DNA from: Tachypleus tridentatus
Lineage: Eukaryota; Arthropoda; Merostomata; Xiphosura; Limulidae
Length of the DNA stretch: 64,000 bases
NCBI RefSeq assembly: GCF_004210375.1
Contig: NC_134835.1
Coordinates: 71,578,447-71,642,446, forward strand
Reading direction: 5' to 3'
Positions 10,623 to 23,241 of the stretch are shown one piece after another (position 1 is the first letter of the stretch; every line of letters begins with the position of its first letter). Made by a program: the position numbers and the translations under genes. The notes under the pieces were generated by a model. It ran no database searches and was not told the DNA's origin. It saw only the letters and a program-made list of their open reading frames with translations.

Positions 10623-13011
10623 ATACTACTGACATTAAGTCGACTGTTGTACAACATTCCTTTTATTAGTGCAAACTAATTCTATATATATTATTAAAAT
10701 GTTTTTCTACACTAATTAGAATTTCTACAAATTTTAAAGTTTCTCTATATAGCTTCTAAACATTACCTATGTTTTCCTACCTCCGTCAGTAGTATCTATA
10801 TAAAACAAAATACTCTTAAATATTACAGTAGTTGAAATCAAAACGGTACACTTGTAAAAGTTTTGTAATATAAATATTTTATTGTTGTGTTGCGTAAAAA
10901 ATACTGCGAAATTTAAAGTATTGATGAAATCAGCTTTATAATTATTTTATGGATCATAGTTTTAATTACAAAATCAGTAACTGACAAGTCGCTCATTAGG
11001 ACTATAAATTTGAAGCCCTAATCTGTTCGTTTAAGGGATTCAGAAATGACGTGTTGCTCATTAAGAGAGTGAAATAGTGCATTGTTCCACTCAGCTAACC
11101 CGATTTTTCAGTTTATTTAAATAGTGTTTAATATTATATTATATTTAAAATACTCTATTTTTGTCTTTTAACATATCTGTGCACAAGTCAGAGCACCTGA
11201 GCTTAACTTCTTTAAAAAGTTGTAGAGTTGTAGATCTTCACCACGTAACACATGTAGCACTTATAAAAGACTTTTTAATTCCAAGAAAGACGCATATTGG
11301 GCCTTCATTAATACATTCTCATGAAATCGAATCAGTATCAAGCGATATTAGTTAATACGAGTCGCTCTGAACCAGGATTAAAGTTGACTCATTTACAAGC
11401 TATGTCCGAACAATTGATTCATTACGTCGAATGTCCAAGTGTTCTGAGTTATTTGCTATACTTACCAAGTGACAAGAAATGAGATTTAGAAGATACACTA
11501 AGTCAGTCATAAAATAATTATTTCAATATTACCTTCTTTGTAGATTGTATTAATTAACAGTGTTTTTGTGCAAGTTGTCTCAAAATTGCATATAGTTTTA
11601 GCGTTAAAACGAACCACTGGTGGCCCAACTGTAAGATTAATGGGTTCTAATGCTAATATTCTCGGATTAAGCCCTATTGCGGACACAGCTGTCATAACCC
11701 ATTATACAACTTTGCGTTGTACACACAATAAATTTGTAAATATAGGCCTCGTTTACTTTTCTCTTTCACAGTAAAACGTAGATTTAGTAGTACTAAGACA
11801 TTTAACTCATATGTTCATGAGTATATCTTAAAAACTAAACAAAACCAAAACTGAAAAAAAAACACTTAAAAATGCAATGTTTTGTTGGCAACAATTTTTA
11901 TACATGGTTGATTTTTGTGTCCTTAGATGTGTTTGAGTTTTGGAAAGTAAGAAACTAGAAAAGTTGCTTTAAGAAGTATATATTATACAACAGCACCATC
12001 TTTACCTTATGGATTTTAAAACTTATTACTGTTTATCCCACTTTATGCTCCAACGACTAACTGACAAAATACTTGACAAATATATATAGCGTACATTCAC
12101 ATACAAAGTTCATTATTTTGATTACAGAAACTTTTTACTTTTAATATCCACACACTCGAAACACAGATAAAAAAATGTGTTTTTTTCATATTTCAAGAAT
12201 TATTAAATTAAATGTTGTTAAATTTATTTTTTCTAACAACTATTTTGGCTGTTACGTGGTCAGTGCTTTTTATCCTTCTGATATGTTTCTAACACTTAAC
12301 CCTTATTTGAATATCTAACCTTTTTTCGTGAATCGTATTCAGACACAGACTAAATGTTTCATTATATTATTAAGAGTAAACGTTAGAAGATGGATAAAAA
12401 AATTAAAACAAATTTTCAGCAATTTTCCTCCTGCTTCACGTGTAAATACTTGTTTCATATCATGTGTGTATATATTGTTATAATTGCATCAGTTCCTTAA
12501 GTATTATGAAAAAAAAACATGTCCTCAATAGGAAGTTTTTAATTAATGTGGCTGGAGACCAGTGTATAGGTACTTGTAGCAGAGATTTCGTATTGGGTAA
12601 AGTGTACATTATTAACCATACTTCTCTAAAGCCCTGAAAACATTAATTTTATTAAATACACTAAATACACAAATACACTAAGAGATTGTTAATGTAGTTA
12701 CATGGTAGTATTTTGCATTTTAAGGAGATATAGATATATATACATGGTTGTTTATCAAACTATCTTGTATAGGCCTTTCGGAAAACTAAAGCGCAAGTCG
12801 TGTTACCAATTATATCTTATTTATGCTTGGTTTTTAATTCAACTACAATTTACAAATGAAGTATAAGTCTTAGAACTTATTACAAGTAATATAACTAGTA
12901 CGTTTCTTGATGTAAACAGCTATAAAAGGAACTTCCATTATTAGGTTTTCAGCTGGATAACCAGACTTGTAATTAAATTGTTCTACTTAAAATAAAAAAA
13001 CAACAACTTAC
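10623..13011. other. Non-coding, probably intron of the chitin-binding gene
   Basis: AT-rich, with no recognisable repeat and no exon seen. If the three-exon model for the chitin-binding gene is right, this lies within the intron between 13012 and 3376. Short open frames at 11161-11774 have no family resemblance. Confidence 0.35.
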
Positions 13012-13131
13012 GAATGTAAAGTAAAAGCAGTGTAAGACTCAAACCAGCCATCACATAGTACGTCCAGAAGGGTCTTTCCTTGATAAATTTCTTCCGGAAG
13101 TCCGTCTTTGTTAATTTCCTCCTTTTACTCA
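13012..13131 (-). CDS. Candidate exon with basic tail and transmembrane segment
   Basis: On the minus strand 120 bases are open between an acceptor ATAACAG at 13132 and a strong donor ATTC|GTAAGTTG at 13012. The peptide has a basic stretch (SKRRKLTKTDFRKKFIKERP) followed by a hydrophobic run (FWTYYVMAGLSLTLLLLYI). That is the pattern of a type II membrane protein: short basic cytosolic tail, then signal anchor. It leaves with one extra base (C), which with the first two bases (GG) of exon 3315-3376 forms arginine, so the three exons join in frame. The exon starts with TG, so an upstream exon ending in A would create a start codon across the junction; this is not shown. The link to the CBM14 exon 10 kb away is inference from strand and phase. 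Confidence 0.4.
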
Positions 13132-14465
13132 CTGTTATTTAACTTACTTCTTTTTCGTCTTCCTGATTTATTATAAACGCAGAAAATATCAGCTTTGGCA
13201 AAATCTTCTCTGTGTAATATTGTATCTCCTGTAACAATGTTTTGAAAAAAAAAACTGAAACGAGATGATTCCTATGTTAGAGCAATGGGATCCTACAACC
13301 GGTTGAAGCCCAGTCAGAAGTTAAAATGATAAGGGTGTCGCGTGCCACCTGGCCCCCTTTACAGGTCCCGATAGTATGCAGCCTGGTAACGAATCCCCAC
13401 GCGCTGCTTGTTCAAGGAAAAAAAAGACACTAGCTGACGATGCGGATAAAGAAGCAATATCCACTGAGTTTGTAAAAATTCAATCTCTCACACATTTCGA
13501 TATGGATATCATATAAATGTGTTTTTAAATGTCGATATTTTATTTCCAGCACCTAAAAGTGATACTTGAAAAACTGTATTTAATAAATAAATAAAGATTG
13601 TGTTAAAAAATTAAAGATCTGTAGAAATAAAAACTTCATTGTTTAGATACAATGCGATACATTCAGATATGTTTTTTTTGTAATTAAGCGTCTCTACAAA
13701 AATGGTTCAAATAACACTAAGGAACCTCTCTGCGTATAAGAATAATATTTTCTCTTAATTTCTTTACACGTCATTGTCTTTTTGCATAAAGACATCTTTT
13801 GTCAAAAATGAATTATTTTTGTATTGTTTGTGTTATTTTTACTAGAGTTTTCATAATTGAGAAATTATTTATACTTATAATTATTTATTTGAGATATTTG
13901 GGATGTTTATCTAAACGACAGCGTATGCGTTATCTAGGCTGAACAGTTAGGTAAGACACCTTCAGATTCAGGTGTAATATTCTTTCATCTATAACTGCTG
14001 ATCAGAGAAAGGCTAAAGAACCAGCAGCACCCGCCGCCTATTTTGCTCCTTCTTACCAAATAACACACACCAAGCACACACAATAGAGTAAAGTACGGCG
14101 ATTGCTCAGTAACATTTCGCAGGTTGGATCTTGGATCTTGCGAACTAGAGTCCAGCAAAGAGATTATTAGATTCCAATCACATTCTGTTTTATTTTATAT
14201 AAAATTGCTATATTTTCATGCTTCAACAGACAAGTTAAATTTTTAAGCTATGTTAAAACAAACTATATTTGTTCATTTTAATAAAAAAAAATCAGCATGT
14301 AAGGTTTGTATATTTGTAGTGCGACCTATGTTTATCTTAAGGGTTATTATGTCATTAAACTTTGCAATATTATATGTCTGACAAAACGGTGGTTTTTATA
14401 TGATTTTAAAAAAATAAATGTGATCAAGTTATTAACCTTGTAAAAATGGTTAGAATTTACAATTT
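13132..14465. other. Mostly non-coding; contains an unassigned GC-richer segment
   Basis: At 13290-13510 the plus strand is less AT-rich and has CCCCCTTTACAG (acceptor-like) followed by an open frame starting PDSMQPGNESPRAACSRKKK and ending at a stop near 13516. I do not recognise it; it may be a transposon or gene remnant. The rest is AT-rich without features. Confidence 0.35.
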
Positions 14466-14761
14466 TAAACGTAACGCTCTTTGTTTTGAATTTCACGCAA
14501 AGCTACTCGAGAGCTATCTGCGCTAGCCGTCCCTAATATTGCAGTGTAAGACTAGAAGGAAGGCAGCTAGTCATCACCACCCACCGCCAACTCTTGGACT
14601 ACTCTTTTACCAACGAATAGTGGGATTGACCGTAACATTATAACGGCACCACGGCTGAAAGAGCGAGCATGTTTGGTGCGACGGAGATTCGAACTCTCAA
14701 CCCTCAGATTACCAATCGAACGCCTTAGCTCACCAGGCCATGCCGGGCCTAAACGTAATGC
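14466..14761 (-). repeat. SINE family A copy with target duplication
   Basis: Reverse-strand copy, 14482-14750: tail complement TTTTGAATTTCACGCAAAGC, body, B-box complement GGAGATTCGAACTC and head complement CCAGGCCATGCCGGGCC. TAAACGTAACGC (14466-14477) and TAAACGTAATGC (14750-14761) form a 12-bp target duplication with one mismatch. Confidence 0.92.
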
Positions 14762-16204
14762 ACAGAACATTTCGATATCAATACATATATACATTTGTAT
14801 CCTGAAACTTTGAATTTATGGTACAAATATTGCATATGTACCTTCTTTCACATATCATATTCTTCAATTTCCATTCTAACATTGAAATGATCTACTTAAT
14901 TGATTTTATACTGCTTTATATATTTTTAGTATCGAAAAATATGAAACTACTGATTAAGATTACGGGAATTACATAATTAAAAAAACAGAGATGTTTAAGC
15001 CTGAACGTTTTGAATGTCCTTTAAACACAAAGCTGAAACACAGTTTTTAAAAAAATGTTATCGCAAATTTAGTGACATCTAGGAATAAAACTTTGTATTA
15101 CCTGCCTCCAAGTTGTTGTTTTTGTTGTTTTGAGCCAAGAATTCTTTTAATATATTGTTATCTTTCTCCCCAATTGTGGTAGATCTATAGAATTAAAGTT
15201 GAAATTAACAGCAAAATAACATACCGGTTATTTTCGTTCTACATGCTTTCGTCACTAAAGTTTAATGAATTAGCTAGGATTAAAGCTAAGAATATTGAAA
15301 TGATTTTACTGTTTTTATCTCAGTAAAAAGCGCACAAGAAATGTGACTGAAATATGTAAGTGTATATTCAAAATCAATCTTTAGATATTGTTACTCTCAC
15401 CTGTATGTTTCCCGGATCTTAATATTAATATATAACAATAATAAAACGAGAACAAGCAGGTATATATATATATATATATTGCTTAACTTGTAGGAATTAG
15501 TCTTGATTCAAAATCACGTCATCAGTTTGACTGGTTCAGTTGTAATCTGTTTTAGTAGCTAGCTTTCTTATGTATGCAGGAACTGTGCCAACTAACAGAT
15601 CCGCTTGTGCAATTTCATTAGGTACACAATGATGAAAGTCGACAATAAACCTATCTCATAGTTTTTCATGAAAATGTAGCACTGTGCTAAGAAAATACTT
15701 TATTATATTCAACAGCATCTACCGTAAATGTCTTAAAATAAACAGATCACTGAAGAATAAAGAGTATTTGCAAACTCTTAAGGAACGTTCTGATGGTTAG
15801 AAGATTTGTTTTATATACTCTGAGTTAATGGTTTCTGGGGTTTTCCAAGCTTTTTTTTTTCTATGTACTGTTGCTTCATAAGTCAATTTCACCAATGAGT
15901 TGAACTCTCAAAGAATTGCAGCTTTACAAAAACAGAGGTCAGAATTTTGAATGAAATTATTTAATTACATATTACTTGGCAACAACATTAACATTTGTTA
16001 CCATTTAAAATGTGCAATGGTTGGTAATTAAAATATTTTGTATATAATGCTCAGTCTACATAGTTGTTTATAGCTAAAACAGTGCATCTGAAGCGTCTGG
16101 ATACAATGTTTACAAAACTAAAATACTTTCCTAACTCAATTAATTAGGATGAAAGCATTTTTTAAAATATTTGTCCGGTAAATAAGATATTCTGGCAAAG
16201 TTTT
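14762..16204. other. Non-coding; short TA microsatellite
   Basis: AT-rich with a (TA)n run at about 15462-15479. No exon or transposon was recognised. Confidence 0.4.
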
Positions 16205-16505
16205 CTTTCGTGAATGGGCCTGGCATGGCCGAGCGCGTAAGGCGTGCGACTCGTAATCCGAGGGTCGCGGGTTCGCGCCCGCGTCGCGCTAAACATGCTC
16301 GCCGTCCCAGCCGTGGGGGTGTATAATGTTACGGTCAATCCCACTATTCGTTGGTAAAAGAGTAGCCCAAGAGTTGGCGGTGGGTGGTGATGACTAGCTG
16401 CCTTCCCTCTGGTCTTACACTGCTAAATTAGGGACGGCTAGCACATATAGCCCTCGAGTAGCTTTGTGCGAAATTCCAAAACAAACAAACAAACTTTCGT
16501 GAATG
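16205..16505 (+). repeat. SINE family A copy, young, perfect target duplication
   Basis: The SINE proper is 16217-16493. Its head GGCCTGGCATGGCCGAGCGC has a good A-box match, followed by GGGTTCGCGCCCGC at the B box. The tail is AAATTCCAAAACAAACAAAC. CTTTCGTGAATG is repeated exactly at 16205-16216 and 16494-16505. Together with 28191-28493 it represents a subfamily with GCTAGCACA(T/G)ATAGCCCTCGAGTAGC near the end. Confidence 0.95.
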
Positions 16506-16749
16506 AGTTGGAAATTTTGTAGGAAAACTACGTAACAAATTATTGCAAGTGAATTAAGCGGCAAAACTTAATTAATATGTGCGTACATGGATGACACAAT
16601 TGAATATTAATTTAAGAATGATTAATAAAATTGCAAATTCGGTTTGATGATAATTTCGCTGTAAAGAAACGTATATTTATGTAATGAAAATAGACTAGCT
16701 CAATCATTCATTATCATTAACCGAGACTGACATACCGAAAGCTGTTAAA

Positions 16750-16866
16750 AGATTGTTTGTAGAGAAGCACATGACAGGTTATTTGTACTCTGCCCACCCC
16801 TGGTATCGAAATCTGGTTGTTGGTGTTGTTAAGTCCACATTCATGCTGCTGTGTCACTGGGGTACC
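16750..16866 (-). repeat. SINE family B copy
   Basis: Reverse complement of family B: TTGTTTGTAGAGAAGCACATGAC (tail side), CTCTGCCCACCCCTGGTATCGAAATCTGG (body and B box) and GCTGCTGTGTCACTGGGGTA (head). It is inserted next to a family-C copy. Confidence 0.75.
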
Positions 16867-16920
16867 TGATGATACTTCTTCAGCCACAACTAGAGTTCCT
16901 AATATCCCAGAACTACAGTT

Positions 16921-17041
16921 GTTGTTTATTTCCACAGAAATAAATGAGCGTCGGGTTATCTGCTGAGCCCACCGAGGAGATTCGAACCGCTGATTTTTAC
17001 GTTGCGAATCAGTAGACTTACCGCTGTACTCGCGGGAAGCC
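16921..17041 (-). repeat. SINE family C copy
   Basis: A third tRNA-derived type. Read on the minus strand, the head is TTCCCGCGAGTACAGCGGTA, the B box is AGCGGTTCGAATCTCC, and the body is CGGTGGGCTCAGCAGATAAC. The body differs from family B (GTGGGCAGAGCACAGATAGC). A second copy lies at 36465-36590. An open frame at 16717-17043 merely crosses both SINEs. Confidence 0.7.
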
Positions 17042-20000
17042 AAAGTAAATGAATCATTTCACGATCTCATTGTACAAACCTATAAAAACATAAAAGATTT
17101 AATCGAGGTAATTACCAGACAAGCTATTTTAGAAATTCTCGTACAGGATATTAAAGCATCTACTCTACGCTATTACTAAAGCTCAAATATAGAACTGTGA
17201 GGCGACTTTCTGATATTTGTTGTTTTTTTTAACGGTCGATTGTGAAGCCTTCTTTTACTGTACACACACACACCGATTTGAGTTTAAAACGGTTCTTCGG
17301 ATTTTTTACGTACTATAGAGATTAAAACAACAGAGGAGCTAAGCCTAGGGTTTAAAGGAAAGAGGATACATAATAACGACTTCGTCTTACTTTCGATTAA
17401 TCTACTTTTAATTTTAGCAGCACATTTCATAAGATAGGCGTTATACACGCTTTAGAACAAACTGAAGTCAGGCCACAAACTACAGAGAGGAAGTGGGGTA
17501 AAATGCATTTTACTGGAACTAGATTCAAATATACTTTAGAATTAAGAAAACACATGATGTTTAAAGCCAAACCTGTCCTACATCTGAACTATTATCCATC
17601 ATGCATGAGGAAAAGACAGTTGTAGTTGTGTAATAAAACAATAACCATTGTTGTGCAGGTGAAGTACAGTGTTCCAGTCTCAGTTCAACGAACCCCCCTT
17701 CCCCCCCGCAACTGATGTTCAACTTGATATTCAACGATTCGGTCTAACTAGAACAAGGATAAATAGAATTCTAAATTTTAAGAAATAACAGACTGTATTG
17801 TTGTTCATTTTCCCTTAATATTATTTTATTCGACATGGCCATCTTTCCATCTAGTCCTAACGTTCATGTTTCGGTTATCCCACAAAGCATATTTAACTCA
17901 TAATAGATGATAAGTCATGTACTGTGACTGTTGAAAGATGCAGTTTTGAGATATAACACTCATGTTATCTTTTAGAACTTTCTGAAGCACACATATATTT
18001 TACGTACTATTTTTTCAAGTTACTTTCTGTGTAATTTATTGCATAAAACTCTAGAAATATTGGCTCATTTACTCTGTAGGATATATAAAGTTTGATAAAT
18101 ATTTTTTTTTTTACTTTATGTAATGCATAATTATTTCTGTGTTTATTATAATTATTGCACTTATATTATCGTGCATGAACTAAAGTATTATTTTATATCA
18201 AAAGTTTATATCTAAGTAATATTTTACTTTTTGTAAACTCATCTTATACAAACTAAATATGATTTAATTTACCTGTTTTAATGTAAATATCTATGAATAT
18301 TGTTTTAATTTATTTCGGTACAAAATATTTTAATACATTTGCTTATTTTTTGTTTACGTTATTTGTATATCATTTTATTTCTCCTATTTCATGGTAAAGT
18401 TTCTGTGTTATTTGATAACACGGCTGAAATACATCCTGTCATTGATCATTTCTTAAAACTTAAATAAATGAAAAATTGTTTTCCTGAAGATTAAGCAAAA
18501 ATATTTCTTTCCGTTGCTTGTGGTCCTATATGTGCATATTTATTTAATTATTTTGATTTATCTGTCGGTTATTATCCAACCTAAAGGTTTGAAACTTATT
18601 AATGGCTGTGTTTATTATAATATGGTACCATGTAATTATAGTGATTATATAAGGCCTACTGAATAACTTATTTATTTATTTATTTATATGATTATAGTGA
18701 AATAATGATTTTCAATTAATTTTACGGCATTCAAGCGCTTAAGTCTAAGCACCATACTCGATCACTTCGCTAAGACGTGCTTAGTGTAGTGTAATGCAAT
18801 GTAGTGTACGTTAAATCCCTACATATTACAGTTATATGATAATAATAAAGGATATGACAACACAGAAACTTCGAAATGACAGATTTATCTAGTTGTCATT
18901 TTCACAATGTATTTTAACATTCAAGAAGTTTTAAAATATATATTACTAGACCATGACGTTAAGGCTTAGCAAGTTTGTTTGGTACTTTTGTACATTACAT
19001 TGTTCTGTGGTAGCTTTTTCCATGTATTAATATCAGCTAATCTGATTTAATTACAGGATATCTGAAATTGCGTCCAATTATTTGACTGAAATATGCGTGA
19101 TTACTCCATTTGTTCACGTTCTCACCAGAGGGCTGTATTATCATAATTTCAATATCCAATGGCAATTATTGTACATACAACTGCATAAAGTAGATTATTA
19201 CATCTTAGAAAACAGTAATTATACAAAGTACTCGTTATCTGAACGCAGTAATTTATAAAATATCATTTCAAGTGTAAATAACTACTGAGTCAGAACATTA
19301 TTAAATCCTACAAAGTTACACTGCACCGTAACAAGATTATTTAGTATGCTAACTTTCAGGAATTAGTTTCCTGATTATTCATGAATTCTAAAGGGTAAGA
19401 TTAGAATTCGTGCAGCTTACTACAGTAAATAACAATAAAAGGATTACAATTTTACCGATTATATCCTAATAAACAAAATGTACAATCTGTTATCTATAGT
19501 TTTTTTTTATATAGAGAGCGAATATTTTGGAACCATTTAAATGCTATTTGTTTTTTTACTTACTCATTTCCTTGAATTATAAAACTGAAGTATAGTATAA
19601 CAATGAAACTGTTTCTAAGTCGTATCAAATTATTTCATTCTCAATAAACATTTGGACTTTTTACCGAGATGAATTCTTATGGACACTCTCATATTGGCTT
19701 TTTTAATGTCGTATGCTATCAGCGTTGGTTTGGGTGTACAATATAAGTAACTAGTGTAATCTTTATCATTTCATAAAACAGTAAAAAACACAACACAACA
19801 CAACCATAGTGACTGAGAGAGCAATATTTGTTCAAAAGGTCACCATCAACACTAATTACAATTATAACATTTATATCAAGTAATATAAGAGCGCATTATT
19901 GTTCCTAATGTTGAGTGTTTCTTTTTCCTTCTTATTTTCAGAGTAATAACGTATCCTTACATGAGATTTGGAAGTTTAGCTGTTTTTGGACAAACACTTC

Positions 20001-21913
20001 AAGCGTTCATTCCTTTTATTTGTAACAAAAAATGGTCAAACATAGAAGGCTTTCCTGTTGTTGTTGCTGTTATTATTTCACTGAACAAAGAACAAAGTTG
20101 AAAAATAAAACCTCCCCCCTCAAACAGTAACGGAATTTTGTGGATGTACGCCTCACGGAGTAGATCTTATTCATCCCGGAACTAGCGCCACCTGTACACA
20201 TTGTGTTTTCGGATCACATGTCATTGTAATATATTTTTCAGTGGAATCTCTGTGTGGACAAATTTCTTTTCTTTGTTGTCCCCTGTCTACTTGTTGTCTG
20301 TTTCAATAGCGTGTCCGGGAAACGGAACTACATGCCAGTTTCTTAAAAAATAGGGAATATTTCTTCACTCTCGCTATTTGCTTGATGGTTTTCAGTACTC
20401 CAGAACAGTAGGGGGGTGGTTAAGGTCATGCCCATGCTGACATAACTCACAAGAGGTTAGGTGAGTCATGAGCACGTGCAGCCTGACCTCCCCTCTCGTC
20501 ATTTGCTAGGGCTCACGGAATCGACAGCTGTTATGGCGTTGGAGTGAAATCTGCAAGGATACTGAAACACAAAAACCTATAGCCTACTAAATAAAACTTG
20601 GGACGTGATTAGATATCTACGAGATTTTAAAGTTAAGCAGTTAAATATTAGCGTTCACAGACGATGACTTTTATTCATCATTTAGAATAATTCTGTTCAT
20701 CTCTTCACTTCTCTGAGCTCTTGTAATTTTCAACTTCGATATTACCACTAGATGAACGAGATATTCAGAACAGCTTTTTTTAAAACCTATGGAGATAAGT
20801 AAACCCCAAGTACAAAAGTGTATTCTATTTTCCCACATAGTTAGGTTTAAACAATCAACGCATTTAAGCAATGTTTATGAAATATTTTAATTAGACAGTT
20901 ATTCAGTTCAATGGCAAGCACTTGATTATGTTTTGACCACTGTTTAACTTTTCAGAGTTTCTGTATCTATAAATTCAGTTCTTAGAAAGGTAGTAGGTTA
21001 AAATAAAACTAGTAGATGTTGTTTTAAATACAATAATAAAACAAAACAACTTGAGAAAACAAGTACGAGTTCGTCACGTGAAACAAACTATTCGTATCGT
21101 ATCAGAGTGAGCTAGGAATGTAAGTTATAGAGAATCGAAACAACCCATGGTTCCAATATTTTTCAGCTGTATTATAGCCCTTGATGAATTCGAAGCTATT
21201 AGGAGCTTTTTTTTCTATCGCCCCCCCCCTTTCCTAGTGCTAGAAAGATGCCCAAGACATTCAAGATCGTAAGTCCTCCCTCGCATGAGATCCCTTCCCG
21301 GAATCACACGCACGAACTCGTGAGTTTACTGTGGTTCTTCATGTATTATACCCGGTAAGCACGGACACAGTCACGGCCAAGGAGAAAAAGAATGGGCGCT
21401 AATCTGCAGGATTCCACTGTTCTTACTTTAAGGATGGCTCTAAACTACAATGTTGCCTTGGGCACATTCAAAGCGTTTGTTGCTTTCCTTCATTTCTTAC
21501 TGTGTTAAAGTTCTTTGAAAATCGGAGTACATGACCTCAAGAATCAACTGTTTCATACACTAGCGTTTAGAATGTGTTGTTGTTGCAGTATGTTGTCTGT
21601 AAAAAACAAACAAAAACATTGCACGTAAGAATCTCATTATTGGTAGTGACATTTTTATAAGTGCAATTATTACTAGTTCTCTGGTGGATTATTACTGGTA
21701 TCCTTATTATTAATCCTTTAAGACGATTTCAACTTCTCCAACTTTTAAAATGTTTGTTTTGTCCTCAAACACGTTTGAACGTCACGAATTTATTTCACAC
21801 GACTATCCAGTGCTTTATAAATGCGTGGTAATCATGCAGCTTGATAACGTAACAATATCTTAATCATTAAGTTACTGGAAATTCAAATCAAAATCACATC
21901 AATTTTCAAATTC
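17042..21913. other. Long non-coding stretch
   Basis: No exon or transposon was recognised in 4.9 kb. It contains a C-rich run at 17693-17710, a TTTA microsatellite near 18667-18690, and a C run at about 21220-21232. Two stretches (20120-20560 and 21220-21430) are less AT-rich than their surroundings and could hold regulatory or exon sequence, but nothing specific is visible. Confidence 0.4.
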
Positions 21914-22057
21914 TAAATAAGCAGCCCTCTAGTGGTTCAGCGGTAAGCGTGAAGACTTATAACACTAAAAACCGGATTTTGATACCCCTTGTGGGCACAG
22001 AATAGATAGCCCATTGTGTAGCTTTGTGCTTAACTACAAACTAAATAAATAAGCAGC
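21914..22057 (+). repeat. SINE family B copy with 12-bp target duplication
   Basis: The full family-B layout is present: head CCCTCTAGTGGTTCAGCGGTA, the B-box region, GTGGGCACAGAATAGATAGCCC, and the tail GTAGCTTTGTGCTTAACTACAAAC. TAAATAAGCAGC occurs at 21914-21925 and 22046-22057 as a perfect duplication. A third copy of the same 12 bases follows a second SINE piece. Confidence 0.9.
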
Positions 22058-22157
22058 ATGGAAACAGCGAATATATCCATTGTGGACATAGAACAGATAG
22101 TGCGTTGTATTGCTTTGTGCATTTACTATAAACAAACAAATTAAATAAATAAGCAGC
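22058..22157 (+). repeat. Second, 5'-truncated family B piece at the same target
   Basis: Immediately after the first copy comes another family-B 3' half (TTGTGGACATAGAACAGATAGTGCG... TTTGTGCATTTACTATAAACAAAC). It ends in a third TAAATAAGCAGC at 22146-22157. Either a truncated SINE inserted into the duplicated target, or the tail was locally duplicated and then diverged. Confidence 0.75.
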
Positions 22158-22254
22158 AGGGGATAATCTAATTTACAAAAGATTTGAGGAACACTTGATT
22201 TCTCTAAGTTTCACCAGTTCTAACGATGACTAAACAAATCTGAAATACTTGCTC

Positions 22255-22365
22255 ATTTGTTCTAGCGCAAAGCCATTCTCATTTATCCGTTCTGTCTACC
22301 ATGAGGAATCGAAACACGGATTTAACTGTTTTAAGTCCGTAAACTTATCGCTGACCTACAGTGAA
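22255..22365 (-). repeat. SINE family B copy, diverged
   Basis: The minus-strand reading gives CACTGTAGGTCAGCGATAAG (head), CCGTGTTTCGATTCC (B box), and a body and tail resembling GGTAGACAGAACGGATAAATG and GGCTTTGCGCTAGAAC. Confidence 0.7.
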
Positions 22366-22518
22366 AAGAAAAAGGTGAATGAGGAAAAAACTTATCACCA
22401 ATGTTAATGTATAATAATAAATCTATTTGACACATCATGGATCAGAAATTTACCATTTCAAAAACTCACTCACAAAAGTTTTGTATAGCTGCTGGACGGA
22501 TTCCATACTTTATTTATT

Positions 22519-22791
22519 GGCCGGGCATGGCGAGGTGGCTAGGGGCGCTCGACAACTATATTGAAAGAAACGGGTTTGAGCCCCCGTCACACCAAACATG
22601 CTCGTCCTTTCAACTGTGAGGACATTATAATGTTACGATTAATCTCACTATTCGTTAGTAAAAGAGTAGTTAAAGAGATGGTGGTGGGTGGTGATGACTA
22701 GCTGCTTTCCCTCTAGTCTTACACTGCTAAATTAGGGACGGCTAGCGCAGATAGCTCTCGTGTAGCTTTACGCGAAATTCAAAAAACAAAG
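22519..22791 (+). repeat. SINE family A copy
   Basis: The head is GGCCGGGCATGGCGAGGTGG and the B box GGGTTTGAGCCCCC. The full body and tail TTTACGCGAAATTCAAAAAACAAA are present. No convincing target duplication was found. Confidence 0.9.
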
Positions 22792-22943
22792 AAACTTATG
22801 TTATAGTTAAATCCCAAAATAACTCATACATTTCAACAAAGTGTGAACTATTTGTTTTTTTATGAACAGGCCGCTTGAAATTTGTAATCAAAATATTGTC
22901 AACCGAATGTGCATTTGTAAAATAAACAAATAAATACATTTTT

Positions 22944-23241
22944 CCAAAAGTAACACGGCCCGGCATAGCCAGGTAGGTTAAGGCGTTCGAATCGTAATCT
23001 GAGGGTCGCAGGTTCGAATTCCCGTCGCACCAAACATGCTCATCCTTTCAACCGTGAGAGCGTTATAATGTGACGGTCAATCCCACTATTCGTTGGTAAA
23101 AAAAGTAGCCCAAGAGTTGGAGGTAGATGTTGATGACCAGCTGCCTTCCCTCTAGTCTTACACTGCTTAATTAGGGACGGCTAACACAGGTAGCCATCGT
23201 GTAGCTTTACGCGAAATTAAAAAACAAACCAAAAGTAACAC
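22944..23241 (+). repeat. SINE family A copy with perfect 13-bp target duplication
   Basis: The SINE proper is 22957-23228. CCAAAAGTAACAC is repeated exactly at 22944-22956 and 23229-23241. The head GGCCCGGCATAGCCAGGTAG and B box AGGTTCGAATTCCC are intact. It lies 165 bp from the previous family-A copy in the same direction. Confidence 0.95.

Noticed and set aside
13132..13147. A 16-base gap between GTAAGT and CAG that would place an AAGAA exon before TGAGTAAAAGG and create a start codon
   Set aside because: Sixteen bases is far too short for a spliceosomal intron, so this start-codon solution was dropped.
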